Positions 1-10,938 of a DNA stretch of 64,000 bases are shown here, one piece after another. The stretch is from Bowmanella sp. JS7-9. Its GTDB lineage: Bacteria > Pseudomonadota > Gammaproteobacteria > Enterobacterales > Alteromonadaceae. Position 1 is the first letter of the stretch, and every line of letters begins with the position of its first letter. Under the pieces are notes generated by a model that worked only from the letters and a program-made list of their open reading frames with translations, was not told where the DNA came from and did no database searches. The stretch is taken from assembly GCF_004329715.1 (NCBI RefSeq), contig NZ_JXSY01000010.1, positions 1 to 64,000 of the forward strand. The letters run 5' to 3'. The position numbers and the translations under genes are program-made.

Positions 1-134
1 TTCTACGCACCAGAGATTTTCACGCAAGTACTTTTTTCACTTTTTCTATGTTTTTGCGTTCTTTCGCTTACTTTTTAGCTAAACAGGTTATTTTTGGTAC
101 ACTTAACAGTAGTAAACCGCCAATAATCACGATT

Positions 135-1148
135 ATGACACTGAAAATTTACAAAAATATAAAGCCAACAATTGCCGCAAATGCCTATATTGATGATAGC
201 GCCATTGTAGCTGGTGAAGTTTTTATCGATGAAGAATCCAGTATCTGGCCATTAGTAGCAATCAGAGGGGATGTTAATAAGGTAAGTATTGGGAAGCGCA
301 GTAATATTCAGGATGGGAGTGTGCTGCACGTAACCCGCAAAACCACCTCCAATCCAGCAGGCTATCCCCTATTAATCGGTGACGATGTCACTGTCGGCCA
401 TAAAGTCATGTTACATGGCTGCACGCTGGGTAATCGGATACTGGTCGGTATGGGCGCTATCGTTATGGATAATGCCACGGTAGGTGACGATGTCATTATC
501 GGCGCAGGCAGTCTGGTGCCTCCCAATAAGTATTTAGAGTCTGGATACCTCTATGTAGGCAGTCCGGTAAAGCAAGCGCGTAAGCTCACTGATGAAGAAC
601 TTGCCTTCCTGCCGGTGTCGGCCAGCAATTACGTCTTATTAAAAGAAGAATATCTGCAGCAAGCCAAGCCCGCGTTTGCACTACCTGATTTATGTGACGA
701 GCTGTCCCCACCATTAAGAATCGCAGAACCCCTGTTTACTAATTATGGTGGCAACTCTTCGTTTTACGGCGAAGTGGTCACAGTGGCCTGTTTTGAAGAT
801 AATTCGATGGTTAAGCAAATGGTTAGAGAACCAGGGCATGGAAAGGTGATGGTCGTTAACGGCAGAGGTTCACTTAACAAAGCATTGCTGGGTGACATGC
901 TGGCCGAACAGGCTGTTAAAAATGGCTGGCACGGTTTTGTAATAAATGGCTGCGTACGTGACGTGGATATTCTTAAACAACTGCCAATCGGCATTAAGGC
1001 TTTGGCCGCGGCTCCTCAGAAGACCGAAAAACTCGGCAAGGGAGAGATTAACCAGAACGTTCAGTTTGCCGGCATACAATTTGTACCGGGTGAGTACCTG
1101 TATGCCGATAACAACGGCGTTTTAGTTAGCAGCCAACCGTTACTATAA
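135..1148 (+). CDS. Gamma-carbonic anhydrase (YrdA-type) fused to an RraA-like domain
   Basis: One continuous 337-residue frame joins two proteins that are normally separate. Residues 1 to about 175 are a left-handed beta-helix gamma-carbonic anhydrase of the YrdA type. All three zinc-ligand histidines are present: H65 in LHVT, then H89 and H94 spaced as HKVMLH. Residues about 184-335 match the RraA/class II aldolase family (LCDE, EPLF, CFEDNS, GCVRD, YADNNG). The linker shows no stop or frame change. I start at the ATG at 135 because the anhydrase fold begins there; the frame is open back to an ATG at 48, but the extra 29 residues look unlike the family. YrdA beside aroE is the E. coli arrangement; the RraA extension is not. 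The anhydrase half should hydrate CO2. The RraA half could inhibit RNase E or act as an aldolase/oxaloacetate decarboxylase, and the sequence cannot decide. Confidence 0.85.
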   Translation: MTLKIYKNIKPTIAANAYIDDSAIVAGEVFIDEESSIWPLVAIRGDVNKVSIGKRSNIQDGSVLHVTRKTTSNPAGYPLLIGDDVTVGHKVMLHGCTLGNRILVGMGAIVMDNATVGDDVIIGAGSLVPPNKYLESGYLYVGSPVKQARKLTDEELAFLPVSASNYVLLKEEYLQQAKPAFALPDLCDELSPPLRIAEPLFTNYGGNSSFYGEVVTVACFEDNSMVKQMVREPGHGKVMVVNGRGSLNKALLGDMLAEQAVKNGWHGFVINGCVRDVDILKQLPIGIKALAAAPQKTEKLGKGEINQNVQFAGIQFVPGEYLYADNNGVLVSSQPLL

Positions 1149-1958
1149 AGATTGAGTCATTTGCGCACGCAAAAACTGCATGACCGGATTAACATCCGGT
1201 CTCACCCCGCGCCAGATAGCAAAGCTTTCCGCCGCCTGACAGACTAACATGCCAAGCCCATCGATTGTCCTGCTGGCACCTTGTTGACGCGCCCATAGAT
1301 TAAATGGTGTTACGGTAGCGGCATAAACCATGTCATAGCACACCGCATCTGCAACTAACGGCCCGCGAATGGATGGCACAGAGCCAGCCAGGCTTGCCGA
1401 CGAGGCGTTGATCACTAAATCAAACTCCCCTTCTATATTATCCAACCCTGAGGCAACCAACTTCGATGAAGGGTTTTGTACAGCTAATTCTACAGCGCGT
1501 TGCTCAGTACGATTGGCCACATGTATAGATGCAGGTAATTCACTTAATAAGGGGGCAATGACTCCGCGTGCGGCCCCACCGGCGCCTAGCAGTAGTATTC
1601 GCGCATCGGTTAGTGTGACTCCCTGCAGTTTTAAATCTGCCACCAGCCCTTTGCCGTCGGTGTTATCACCATATATCCGACCTTTATTAAATGAGAGTGT
1701 GTTGACCGCCTCTGCCAGCCTGGCCGCTTCTGATAACTGGTCCGCTAGCGCAAAGGCTTGTTGTTTGAACGGTAGCGTGACATTTGCTCCCTGACCACCG
1801 CGATGTATAAACTCGCCAACTGCCTTTTCGAAACCGTCCAACGGCGCTTCGATCACGCCATATTCCATGGCCTGCTGCGTCTGTTTGGCAAACATCGTAT
1901 GAATAGCAGGGGATTTACTGTGGCTAATTGGGTTACCGAAAACTGCGTACTGGTCCAT
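1143..1958 (-). CDS. aroE: Shikimate dehydrogenase (NADP+)
   Basis: A 271-residue enzyme of aromatic amino-acid synthesis that reduces 3-dehydroshikimate to shikimate with NADPH in the cytosol. The N-terminal substrate domain has the family opening YAVFGNPISHSKSP. It carries the catalytic lysine in NVTLPFK and the catalytic aspartate in DNTDG. The Rossmann half shows LLLGAGGAARG and the NADP-phosphate-binding VANRT. Length is normal. Its last bases overlap the end of the convergent carbonic anhydrase/RraA gene by 6 bp, so no terminator separates them. Confidence 0.97.
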   Translation of the reverse strand: MDQYAVFGNPISHSKSPAIHTMFAKQTQQAMEYGVIEAPLDGFEKAVGEFIHRGGQGANVTLPFKQQAFALADQLSEAARLAEAVNTLSFNKGRIYGDNTDGKGLVADLKLQGVTLTDARILLLGAGGAARGVIAPLLSELPASIHVANRTEQRAVELAVQNPSSKLVASGLDNIEGEFDLVINASSASLAGSVPSIRGPLVADAVCYDMVYAATVTPFNLWARQQGASRTIDGLGMLVCQAAESFAIWRGVRPDVNPVMQFLRAQMTQSL

Positions 1959-2011
1959 GAATCAACACTGGAAAGATGATTAATGCGCCATAGCCTACTG
2001 AATTAAGAAGA

Positions 2012-2044
2012 TAAAATAAAACAGGCGGCACACTGGCCGCCTGT
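2012..2044 (-). terminator. Rho-independent terminator after the ompW-like gene
   Basis: A perfect 9-bp inverted repeat (ACAGGCGGC at 2021-2029, GCCGCCTGT at 2036-2044) has a 6-nt loop. Read on the minus strand it is followed by a TTTTATTTT tract. It lies just past the ompW-like stop. A T-run on the other side means it may also work in the plus direction. Confidence 0.85.
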
Positions 2045-2076
2045 TTTTAACAACAATCCAATAAGCGCGAGCGCTA

Positions 2077-2742
2077 TCAGAACTTGTAACCAACCATCAA
2101 TGAGACCACAGTGGGGTTAATGTCGACGTCAACTTTACCTTTCGCTGCGCCTGCAGAGAAATTAGCCGTGGTATCGATATCGATATAACGTACAGACGCA
2201 TTCACCATCCAGTTATCATTCAATTTGTAATCAAACCCTACTTGCGCCGCCAGACCAAAAGAACTGTCCAAATCTAAATCAGAAAAGCCAGCGTCCTTGA
2301 AAGTAGATGTAAAGTCTTCATCGAAGAATACCGTATAGTTCACCCCTACACCCGCGTAAGGCTGGAATGCGGCATCTTTATCATTGAAGAAGTACAGCGC
2401 ACTCACTGTGGGTGGCAGGTGTTTAGTTTCTGCCAGTTTCGCGTTGCCGTCCGGAGTATGAACAATGATATCGTGGGAAAATGGTGTAGCGGCCAGCACT
2501 TCAATCGCCCAGTTGTTATCGTAGAAATAGACGATATTCAGACCCAGTTGGGCATTATCATCCACACCCACTGTTAATCCTGAGTCTGCACCGTCTACCA
2601 GCACTGCGCCGCTATCATCATTTGGCGCGACGTTGGTATAACCAGCACGCAATATTAAGTCACCCGCATCATAGGCAGCGGCAACGCCGCTCACAGCAGC
2701 CAGACCAGCAGTTAAAGCAAGAGTTAAAATTGATTTTTTCAT
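2077..2742 (-). CDS. ompW: OmpW-family outer membrane protein
   Basis: A 221-residue precursor with a clear Sec signal peptide (residues 1-23, cut after GVAAA) and a mature protein typical of the eight-stranded OmpW barrel. Visible marks are LILRAGYTNVAP at the start of the barrel, alternating aromatic strands, PTVSALYFF, and a C-terminal phenylalanine (VGYKF) of the kind recognised by the BAM complex. OmpW proteins form narrow hydrophobic channels; the substrate here is unknown. It looks monocistronic, with a strong terminator downstream and a hairpin isolating it from hemF upstream. Confidence 0.9.
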   Translation of the reverse strand: MKKSILTLALTAGLAAVSGVAAAYDAGDLILRAGYTNVAPNDDSGAVLVDGADSGLTVGVDDNAQLGLNIVYFYDNNWAIEVLAATPFSHDIIVHTPDGNAKLAETKHLPPTVSALYFFNDKDAAFQPYAGVGVNYTVFFDEDFTSTFKDAGFSDLDLDSSFGLAAQVGFDYKLNDNWMVNASVRYIDIDTTANFSAGAAKGKVDVDINPTVVSLMVGYKF

Positions 2743-2810
2743 GATCGTTTCCTTTTGAGTGTATGCGAATAGCGTAGGTGAGCCACCGCCAAGGAATATT
2801 GATCTGGTGC

Positions 2811-2838
2811 AATAACCGCGGGGCAGCCCGCGGCTTTT
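2811..2838 (-). terminator. GC-rich hairpin between hemF and ompW
   Basis: A 7-bp stem (CCGCGGG at 2816-2822, CCCGCGG at 2827-2833) has a 4-nt loop. The T-rich sequence is modest on both sides (TTATT on the minus strand, CTTTTATTG on the plus). It probably ends the tsaC-hemF transcript. Confidence 0.5.
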
Positions 2839-2877
2839 ATTGTTTTAAATCAAATAAATGAAAGGTATCAGAGGAAA

Positions 2878-4358
<1,481 letters not shown>

Positions 4359-4431
4359 GATAATCTATGAGTTATTATACTGGCGGCGAGATTAGCATAC
4401 TTTCTATGTAACTCGCAGCCGCGCTAAAGGT

Positions 4432-4460
4432 TTTAAGCTGTACATTAATGCGGCTATAAT
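4432..4460 (+). promoter_or_regulatory. Putative sigma-70 promoter for purEK
   Basis: A perfect -10 hexamer TATAAT lies at 4455-4460. A weak -35 (TTTAAG, 4432-4437) sits 17 bp upstream, and the purE start codon follows 47 bp downstream. I see no convincing PurR-type palindrome. Confidence 0.4.
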
Positions 4461-4506
4461 GCGCGCTTTCATTTTGCGCAGCCGCGCCAATTCGGTAGGA
4501 AGAAAT

Positions 4507-4992
4507 ATGAAAGTAGGCATTATTATGGGGTCAACATCTGATTGGCCAACCATGCAACATGCGGCGAGTATGTTGGATCATTTTGGGATTGCCTATGAAA
4601 CGAAAGTCGTATCAGCCCACCGCACTCCGCACTTATTAGCAGACTATTGTGGCAGCGCATCTGCCCGCGGTTTAAAAGTAATTATCGCGGGCGCCGGTGG
4701 CGCAGCTCACTTACCTGGCATGGCGGCCGCATTTACCAGCTTGCCGGTTTTAGGCGTGCCGGTGCAATCAAAAGCCCTGAAAGGCATGGATTCTTTACTG
4801 TCTATCGTACAAATGCCCAAGGGGGTCGCCGTCGGTACGTTAGCTATCGGTGATCCGGGCGCGGCGAATGCCGGGTTGTTAGCGGCGCAAATCCTCGCCA
4901 CCAGCGATGATGAATTGATGGGGAAAATAGATGAATTCCGTCAAAAGCAAACCGACACAGTACTCGCCAGCCCAGATCCAGCAGGACACTAA
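4507..4992 (+). CDS. purE: N5-carboxyaminoimidazole ribonucleotide mutase (PurE class I)
   Basis: A 161-residue enzyme of purine synthesis that moves the carboxyl group of N5-CAIR to C4, giving CAIR. The class I signatures are visible: [15 protein letters not shown] and [12 protein letters not shown] start at the ATG at 4507, preceded by GGTAGGA, because the protein then begins [10 protein letters not shown] as in the family; the open frame runs 48 bp further upstream without similarity. purK follows after 3 bp, so PurK supplies its substrate from the same transcript. Confidence 0.97.
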   Translation: MKVGIIMGSTSDWPTMQHAASMLDHFGIAYETKVVSAHRTPHLLADYCGSASARGLKVIIAGAGGAAHLPGMAAAFTSLPVLGVPVQSKALKGMDSLLSIVQMPKGVAVGTLAIGDPGAANAGLLAAQILATSDDELMGKIDEFRQKQTDTVLASPDPAGH

Positions 4993-4995
4993 CTG

Positions 4996-6123
4996 ATGCA
5001 AGTCCTTGTTCTTGGCGCTGGACAACTGGCGAAAATGATGGCCGAAGAGGCCGATACACTCGGCCTGATTGTGCGAGCCTTTGATGTCCGAACCAATCAG
5101 GTCGTTGATCCCATCACGAAAGAGGCCCATGCCAGCAGCCTGCAAGCGGCTATTGATGCTGCCGACATTGTCACTGCCGAATTCGAACATATCCCATTAG
5201 ATATCCTTACTATGTGCGAAAACAGCGGCAAACTTCGTCCGTCTGCAACAGCCATTCGCACCGGTGGCGACCGCCGTATAGAAAAAGGCTTGCTGGATGG
5301 CGCCTGGGTTAAAAACGCCGCATATAAAGTCATCAAAGATATCACCGAACTACAACATGCAGTAAACACACTGGGGCTGCCTTTGGTGTTGAAAAGCGCT
5401 ATGGATGGTTACGATGGCAAAGGCCAATGGCGACTCAAGTACCAGCAGGATGTTGAACGCGTTGCAGTAGACATCAGTGAATTTATTAAGCACTCCAGTG
5501 ACTCACAAGGCATCGTTGCAGAGCAATTTGTACGATTTGAGCGGGAAGTATCAATTATAGGCGCCCGTAACCAGCAAGGTGATGTGGCGTGTTATCCCAT
5601 CACGGAAAATCAGCACCATGAAGGTATTCTGCATATCTCCGTTGCCCGTGGCGACGAGTCTGCAGAGTTGCAAGCGCAGGCACAGCAGATCTTTAATAAC
5701 ATTGCTAATGCGCTGAATTACGTTGGTGTGCTGGCGGTTGAATGCTTTGTGACAGGTGGCCAGCTGCTGGTCAATGAAATCGCGCCTCGAGTACACAACT
5801 CAGGTCACTGGACACAACAGGGCGCAGCCACCAGCCAGTTCAGTAATCATTTGCGCGCAGTGTGTGACATGCCTTTGGGTAGCACGGTACAAATTGCCCC
5901 AACGGCAATGATCAATATTCTGGGAGAAGATGAGCTCCCCAAAACGGTGTACCAAATGCCGGGTGTCACGGTGCATTGGTACGGCAAAGAAAAGCGTCCC
6001 GGACGTAAGATGGGGCATATTAATGTTACCGGACAAGACGTGGCTGAGTTAAACGCACGCTTGGCTGACTTAGCCAGCTGCCTAGACCCTCACGCATTTC
6101 CTTTAATGGCTCAATTTGCCTGA
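4996..6123 (+). CDS. purK: N5-carboxyaminoimidazole ribonucleotide synthase
   Basis: A 375-residue ATP-grasp enzyme that carboxylates AIR with bicarbonate and ATP to N5-CAIR, the substrate of PurE. The N-terminal domain starts MQVLVLGAGQLAKMM. ATP-grasp parts include LPLVLKSAMDGYDGKGQW (lysine plus glycine-rich loop), VAEQFVRFEREVSI, and the metal-binding VNEIAPRVHNSGHWT. It ends exactly where the convergent zinc-ribbon gene ends (6123/6124). Confidence 0.97.
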   Translation: MQVLVLGAGQLAKMMAEEADTLGLIVRAFDVRTNQVVDPITKEAHASSLQAAIDAADIVTAEFEHIPLDILTMCENSGKLRPSATAIRTGGDRRIEKGLLDGAWVKNAAYKVIKDITELQHAVNTLGLPLVLKSAMDGYDGKGQWRLKYQQDVERVAVDISEFIKHSSDSQGIVAEQFVRFEREVSIIGARNQQGDVACYPITENQHHEGILHISVARGDESAELQAQAQQIFNNIANALNYVGVLAVECFVTGGQLLVNEIAPRVHNSGHWTQQGAATSQFSNHLRAVCDMPLGSTVQIAPTAMINILGEDELPKTVYQMPGVTVHWYGKEKRPGRKMGHINVTGQDVAELNARLADLASCLDPHAFPLMAQFA

Positions 6124-6669
6124 TTATTCCTGCACGTGCTGACAACGTTTGTCAGCACAGCGCAGTTTGCCACCGCGCTTTTCCAATACGCCAAAACCAC
6201 ATTTCTGACAAACGCCACTGATTGGGGTGTGGTTCATCAGAAATTTACAGGCCGGATAGCCATTACAGGCGTAAAAACTCTTACCGTATTTATTCGCGCG
6301 CTTTACTAAATGCCCATTCTTACACACCGGGCAATTAACCTGAGTGTCATCCTGTGTTTTGATAGACTCAATATGATGGCAATCGGGAAACCGGCTACAG
6401 CCAATGAATAAACCGTAGCGTCCCTTTTTAATCGCCAGTGGCGCGTCGCATTCCGGACAATGAGAGCCATCAATCACTTTTATCAGGCTGTCCTCATGTT
6501 CATGCAGCGGTTTGCTGAAATCACACTCCGGGTAGCGTGAGCAGCCTATAAAGGGGCCTTTTTTGCTGCGCTTTAATTGCAGCGGCGCCGCGCATTGGGG
6601 ACAGTCGCCAAAGGCCTGTTGCAGCGCATGATGATCGGCGTGAAAGAGTGAATGATCTATTTTAGACAT
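6124..6669 (-). CDS. Topoisomerase-type C4 zinc-ribbon protein (YrdD-like)
   Basis: A 181-residue protein made almost entirely of zinc-ribbon modules like those in the C-terminal tail of DNA topoisomerase I. Four Cys4 units can be read: two near-identical repeats with the FIGCSR(Y/F)P(E/D)C core, a third with FYACNGYPAC, and a divergent fourth with CADKRC. No catalytic topoisomerase domain is present. The place beside smg, dprA and tsaC matches E. coli yrdD. A nucleic-acid-binding role is inferred from the fold only. Confidence 0.88.
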   Translation of the reverse strand: MSKIDHSLFHADHHALQQAFGDCPQCAAPLQLKRSKKGPFIGCSRYPECDFSKPLHEHEDSLIKVIDGSHCPECDAPLAIKKGRYGLFIGCSRFPDCHHIESIKTQDDTQVNCPVCKNGHLVKRANKYGKSFYACNGYPACKFLMNHTPISGVCQKCGFGVLEKRGGKLRCADKRCQHVQE

Positions 6670-6675
6670 GACAAT

Positions 6676-6701
6676 ATAAAAACGGAGCCAGAGGCTCCGT
6701 T
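6676..6701 (-). terminator. Terminator between smg and the zinc-ribbon gene
   Basis: A 9-bp stem (AACGGAGCC 6681-6689, GGCTCCGTT 6693-6701) with a 3-nt loop is followed on the minus strand by a T-rich tract. It sits 7 bp upstream of the zinc-ribbon start codon, inside its expected leader, so that gene may depend on read-through or on its own promoter. Confidence 0.7.
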
Positions 6702-6707
6702 TACTCG

Positions 6708-7184
6708 TTAGTGTAACGGACCTTGCGGTGTTTCAAACAACAGATCTTCCATCTGTGCGTAGGCATTTTCTTTACCTGGCACATTAAACAACACCATCAA
6801 CACCACCCATTTTAAGTCTTCCAGACCAAACTCTGCAGAATCCAGTTCCATCACGCGATCAATCACCATTTCACGGGTCGATGCATCCAGCACTTTGATT
6901 TGCTCAAGAAAAATCAGAAAGCCCTGGCATTCCACGTCCAGACGCATTTGCTCCTGATAGGTGTAAATACGCGTGACTGGCGTTGTCGATAACCCTGCCA
7001 AATAGGGCTTTTGATCGGTTTCCTGCAGTGCGGCGAGTTTTTCCAGCCAGGAAAGCGCCTTATATATTTCATCGTGATGGAACCCGGCACGGGTCAGCTC
7101 TTCGGTGAGTTCATCCTGATCAACGCGAATTTCCGCTTCGCTGTGAATCAGATTTTCGAACAAATACATGAGGATATCGAACAT
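6708..7184 (-). CDS. smg: Smg family protein (DUF494)
   Basis: A 158-residue acidic cytosolic protein of the Smg/DUF494 family, recognised from its opening [19 protein letters not shown] and the C-terminal [17 protein letters not shown] stretch. The molecular function is not established. It follows dprA after 4 bp, the conserved arrangement in gammaproteobacteria, so it is probably co-expressed with dprA and the LysM gene. Confidence 0.93.
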   Translation of the reverse strand: MFDILMYLFENLIHSEAEIRVDQDELTEELTRAGFHHDEIYKALSWLEKLAALQETDQKPYLAGLSTTPVTRIYTYQEQMRLDVECQGFLIFLEQIKVLDASTREMVIDRVMELDSAEFGLEDLKWVVLMVLFNVPGKENAYAQMEDLLFETPQGPLH

Positions 7185-7188
7185 AACT

Positions 7189-8277
7189 TTAACCCCTCAA
7201 TTTGACGTAACCTCCGGGAACGGAAGCTACTAGTCCACGCAGCTCATATTCTAATAGTGTCGCTGTAACCTGCTCTATAGACAGCGCGCTGCGTTCGGCA
7301 ACTACATCTATGGTTGTTACTTCATAATCAACACTATCTAACAAACTATCGGTTGCCAAGCGCTGAATGTTACTTTTTTCGGGTTTCTCCGCAATTGCCA
7401 GACCAACTGATGGTAATTCAGCCAAAATGTCATCTACCGACTCCACCAGCTTAGCGCCCTGCTGAATTAAATAGTGGCAACCTTTCACCATGGGGCTATG
7501 AATACTGCCCGGAATCGCAAACACTTCACGTCCTTGTTCCAATGCATATCGTGCCGTGATGAGCGAACCACTTTTCAGGGCCGCTTCAACCACTAATACA
7601 CCTTTAGACAAGCCGCTGATAATTCGGTTTCGTCGCGGGAAATATTGAGCTAATGGTTTAATCCCCGGCGCAAACTCTGACAGAATCATCCCCTGCTGCT
7701 GAATGATTCGCTCCGCCAAGTTTAGATTGCGGCGAGGGTAAATATGGTCGATGCCACACCCTAAAACAGCAATCGTCGAATCCCCAAATGCCAACGCACC
7801 TTGATGTGCTGCCGCATCAATGCCAATAGCAAGCCCACTGGTGACAACCCATCCACGACGCACCAACTCCGTAGCAAACTCGCTTGCATGAGCTTTGCCC
7901 TGCACCGTTGGATTGCGACTTCCAACAATGGCTAATTGGCAACGGTTCAATAACGCCCTATTCCCCAGGCCAAACAGTAAAGGCGGCGCCTGAGCAATTT
8001 GCCGCAGGGGCTCCGGGTAATCGTCATCATGCAGGGTTAGTACAAAATTATGCTCACCGGCAGATAACCAACGCTGCGCGCAGTCGAGCCAGTGTTGATT
8101 GGGTTCACGCAAAGCGGATATGGCGGTTTGACTTAACCCCAATGCTTGTAAATGTTGAGAAGGAAGTTGGAGCAAATCATTTGGGGCATATCGCTTAAGT
8201 AAGCGATGAAGTAGCGCCGGCTTGATATCCGGCGCTTGATTGAGAACTAACCAGGCTAATATGTCTGGCGTACTCAT
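7189..8277 (-). CDS. dprA: DNA-processing protein DprA
   Basis: A 362-residue protein that in characterised bacteria binds incoming single-stranded DNA and loads RecA during transformation. The extended Rossmann core is clear: [62 protein letters not shown] and [12 protein letters not shown] short C-terminal winged-helix-like domain (about 300-362) follows. Many non-competent species keep the gene, so it is not evidence of competence. It overlaps no neighbour but is tightly packed (8 bp from the LysM gene, 4 bp from smg). Confidence 0.96.
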   Translation of the reverse strand: MSTPDILAWLVLNQAPDIKPALLHRLLKRYAPNDLLQLPSQHLQALGLSQTAISALREPNQHWLDCAQRWLSAGEHNFVLTLHDDDYPEPLRQIAQAPPLLFGLGNRALLNRCQLAIVGSRNPTVQGKAHASEFATELVRRGWVVTSGLAIGIDAAAHQGALAFGDSTIAVLGCGIDHIYPRRNLNLAERIIQQQGMILSEFAPGIKPLAQYFPRRNRIISGLSKGVLVVEAALKSGSLITARYALEQGREVFAIPGSIHSPMVKGCHYLIQQGAKLVESVDDILAELPSVGLAIAEKPEKSNIQRLATDSLLDSVDYEVTTIDVVAERSALSIEQVTATLLEYELRGLVASVPGGYVKLRG

Positions 8278-8285
8278 AGTGTCAT

Positions 8286-9359
8286 CTAAGGTTTCGCGAC
8301 GATGGCTCCGCGCTTCACTGATTGGTTAGCTTTGATAATTAACGCATAACTACTGTTATCAAACACCTTAAAAACGACCACTTCGCCAATCTTTAACGCG
8401 GGTTGCTCTGTGTCACTGGTAATGGTGGAGATCAGTTTGTCTGTCTTATTACCATCATCGACATACTGAGGCTTATCATCTCGCTTAATCGCCGGGCCCT
8501 GTTTATAAATACCAAACACCGTACCAGGCACAACATCAGAGCTCCCCATATCCAGCGCGACTACGTCATATTTACCCATCAACGTATGGTTCTCGACGCT
8601 GCCAATCACATGGCCACGTTGCTGATTGGCCGGCACCAGCCCCAACACTTTATCTGTATGCATTGGCGGTGCGGGCATGATCCGATCGCCACGATTTGCT
8701 TCGAAGTTAGACGCTTTCACTTTGACGACACTGGTGCTGCCTGTGTCAGCCGGAATCACCTCTACATCGGCGACATTACGCACCTGCCAGCCGAGTAACT
8801 CATCATCCATGTCCATTAACTGATTCTGTTTGCGCACTATGACATAGTCGTTGCCGGCGGAATCAATCTTATCGCTGATAATCAAATCCCCGCTGGCGAA
8901 GCGAATGCCACCGTCGGGATCACCCAACACTATCGGTAATGCCTGGAATTCTTCATCTGACAGCAAAAAGTCATTGTTAACAAAGGATTCAATTACCGAC
9001 CACGGGATAGTCGCAATGGGTTCTGGTTTGAACACTTTGCGGCCTTGAGGTGACAGCTTAACCAAAGGTTTTAATACTTCGGGCTCTCGTACAATTTCCA
9101 GTTCAGGCTCCCCCTGCTCATTCACCCGCAGGCGCAGTTCATCGCCGGGGTAGATCAGGTGAGGGTTGGTAAGGAAGGTGTTATTGCGCCATAGCTCAGG
9201 CCATTGCCAGGGTTTTTCCAGGTACATGCTGGATATATCCCACAGGGTATCGCCCTTTTTGACTATATATACGTCTGGTGCCGTGTCCTTAATCTGTATG
9301 GCCAACACGCTTAATGGCATTACAGCCAGCATTATTAACCATCGTAACCACTTAGCCAT
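8286..9359 (-). CDS. LysM-domain envelope protein
   Basis: A 357-residue exported protein with an N-terminal hydrophobic signal and one LysM domain right after it (IVKKGDTLWDIS to YPGDELRL), which should bind peptidoglycan. The rest is beta-rich without a catalytic motif I can name. I place the start at 9359 because MAKWLRWLIMLAV has a strong Shine-Dalgarno (GGGGGAG) and makes a proper signal peptide; an upstream in-frame ATG at 9389 would add ten polar residues. It precedes dprA and smg and diverges from def, the usual position of this family in gammaproteobacteria. Confidence 0.88.
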   Translation of the reverse strand: MAKWLRWLIMLAVMPLSVLAIQIKDTAPDVYIVKKGDTLWDISSMYLEKPWQWPELWRNNTFLTNPHLIYPGDELRLRVNEQGEPELEIVREPEVLKPLVKLSPQGRKVFKPEPIATIPWSVIESFVNNDFLLSDEEFQALPIVLGDPDGGIRFASGDLIISDKIDSAGNDYVIVRKQNQLMDMDDELLGWQVRNVADVEVIPADTGSTSVVKVKASNFEANRGDRIMPAPPMHTDKVLGLVPANQQRGHVIGSVENHTLMGKYDVVALDMGSSDVVPGTVFGIYKQGPAIKRDDKPQYVDDGNKTDKLISTITSDTEQPALKIGEVVVFKVFDNSSYALIIKANQSVKRGAIVAKP

Positions 9360-9496
9360 CTTGGCTCCCCCTTCACAGGATTGTGTCAAATCTACTCAGA
9401 TAAGATAGAATATCGGTAATTTGATAACAGAGTAATAGGTTTGCGTACAAGGATCGTATACAAATTTATACTAACCCTATTGTAGCTAAAGAAATT

Positions 9497-10006
9497 ATGG
9501 CCGTTTTAGAAGTACTTCGATTTCCAGATGAGCGTTTACGAACTGTCGCCACAGCGGTAGAAAAAGTAGATGCCGACATTCAACAACTTATCGACGATAT
9601 GTTCGAAACCATGCGTGACGAAAAAGGCATCGGCCTGGCCGCCACTCAGGTAAATGTGCACAAGCGCGTGGTCGTCATGGACGTGTCTGAAGAACAAAAT
9701 AATCCGCTGGTATTTATCAACCCGGAGATTATCAGCAAGGCCGGCTCGACCATCAGCGAAGAAGGCTGTTTGTCCGTGCCGAATAACTACGCCAAGGTCG
9801 ATCGTGCCGAACAGGTTACTGTACGCGCACTGGATCGTGACGGCAACGAGTTCACATTAGATGCAGAGGGTTTATTGGCCGTCTGTATTCAACATGAATT
9901 AGATCATCTACGCGGCGTGCTGTTTGTCGATTATCTGTCGCCACTAAAGCGCCAGCGCATTCGCAAAAAACTGGAAAAAGAAGCACGTCTGGAAGCGAAA
10001 CCTTGA
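9497..10006 (+). CDS. def: Peptide deformylase
   Basis: A 169-residue metalloenzyme that removes the N-formyl group from nascent proteins at the ribosome exit. All three family motifs are present: [13 protein letters not shown] (metal-ligand Cys) and QHELDHL (HEXXH with two ligand His and catalytic Glu). First gene of the def-fmt-rsmB-trkA run, overlapping fmt by 4 bp. Confidence 0.98.
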   Translation: MAVLEVLRFPDERLRTVATAVEKVDADIQQLIDDMFETMRDEKGIGLAATQVNVHKRVVVMDVSEEQNNPLVFINPEIISKAGSTISEEGCLSVPNNYAKVDRAEQVTVRALDRDGNEFTLDAEGLLAVCIQHELDHLRGVLFVDYLSPLKRQRIRKKLEKEARLEAKP

Positions 10007-10938
10007 GCAAGCCACTAAATATTATTTTTGCCGGTACGCCGGACTTCGCAGCGCGGCATCTGGCCGCGCTTCTCAATTCAGAGCACAAGGTTATTGGTGT
10101 TTACAGCCAGCCTGATCGTCCCGCCGGTCGCGGCCAAAAGCTACAGCCCAGCGCAGTAAAGCAACTTGCTGTTGAGCATGACATTCCGGTATTCCAACCA
10201 CAGAGTCTGCGTAATGAAGAGGCACAAAAAGAATTAGCTGAATTAAACGCCGATCTGATGGTGGTGGTTGCCTATGGCCTGATTCTACCCAAAGTCGTAT
10301 TGGACACCCCGCGACTCGGTTGCATCAACGTACATGGTTCATTGTTACCACGCTGGCGCGGCGCCGCTCCTATTCAACGGGCGATTTGGGCTGGAGATGA
10401 AAAAACCGGTGTGACTATTATGCAAATGGACATTGGTCTGGATACCGGACCAATGTTGTTAAAAGCAGAATTGTCCATTGAGCCCAGCGACACCAGCGCC
10501 ACCCTTTATGACAAACTCGCGCAATTAGGCCCTCAGGCATTGCTGGATTGCCTGACAGATCTGGAGTCAATCTCACCGGTAGAGCAGGACAATGCGCAAG
10601 CCAACTATGCCGAAAAGCTCTCAAAAGAAGAGGCCAAAATCGATTGGCAGTTAAGCGCCGCGCAGTTAGAGCGCAATATCCGTGCTTTCAATCCATGGCC
10701 GGTGGCGTTTTTTGAGGCCGAGCAACAGGCCATCAAGGTATGGCAGGCCGACGTGATTAATCAATCGGGTCAGCCAGGTGAAATTTTATGTGCCGATAAA
10801 CAGGGTATCGTGATTGCCTGTGGTGAACAGGCCCTGTGCATTACCACTTTGCAAATACCCGGTAAAAAGGCCATGGCGGCCAGTGACGTACTCAATTCCC
10901 GCGCCCAATGGTTTAACGTCGGAACGGTGCTGGCGTGA
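10003..10938 (+). CDS. fmt: Methionyl-tRNA formyltransferase
   Basis: A 311-residue enzyme that formylates the initiator Met-tRNA using 10-formyl-tetrahydrofolate. The N-terminal domain has the formyl-transfer core with [17 protein letters not shown] and the catalytic aspartate region [11 protein letters not shown]; the C-terminal tRNA-binding domain covers about residues 205-311. It starts at a TTG overlapping the def stop codon. That coupling is functional: Fmt adds the group that Def later removes. Confidence 0.97.
   Translation: MSKPLNIIFAGTPDFAARHLAALLNSEHKVIGVYSQPDRPAGRGQKLQPSAVKQLAVEHDIPVFQPQSLRNEEAQKELAELNADLMVVVAYGLILPKVVLDTPRLGCINVHGSLLPRWRGAAPIQRAIWAGDEKTGVTIMQMDIGLDTGPMLLKAELSIEPSDTSATLYDKLAQLGPQALLDCLTDLESISPVEQDNAQANYAEKLSKEEAKIDWQLSAAQLERNIRAFNPWPVAFFEAEQQAIKVWQADVINQSGQPGEILCADKQGIVIACGEQALCITTLQIPGKKAMAASDVLNSRAQWFNVGTVLA

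Noticed and set aside
1-134. A gene or RNA at the left edge
   Set aside because: The first 134 bases are AT-rich and show no RNA or coding features apart from an unconvincing extension of the first gene.
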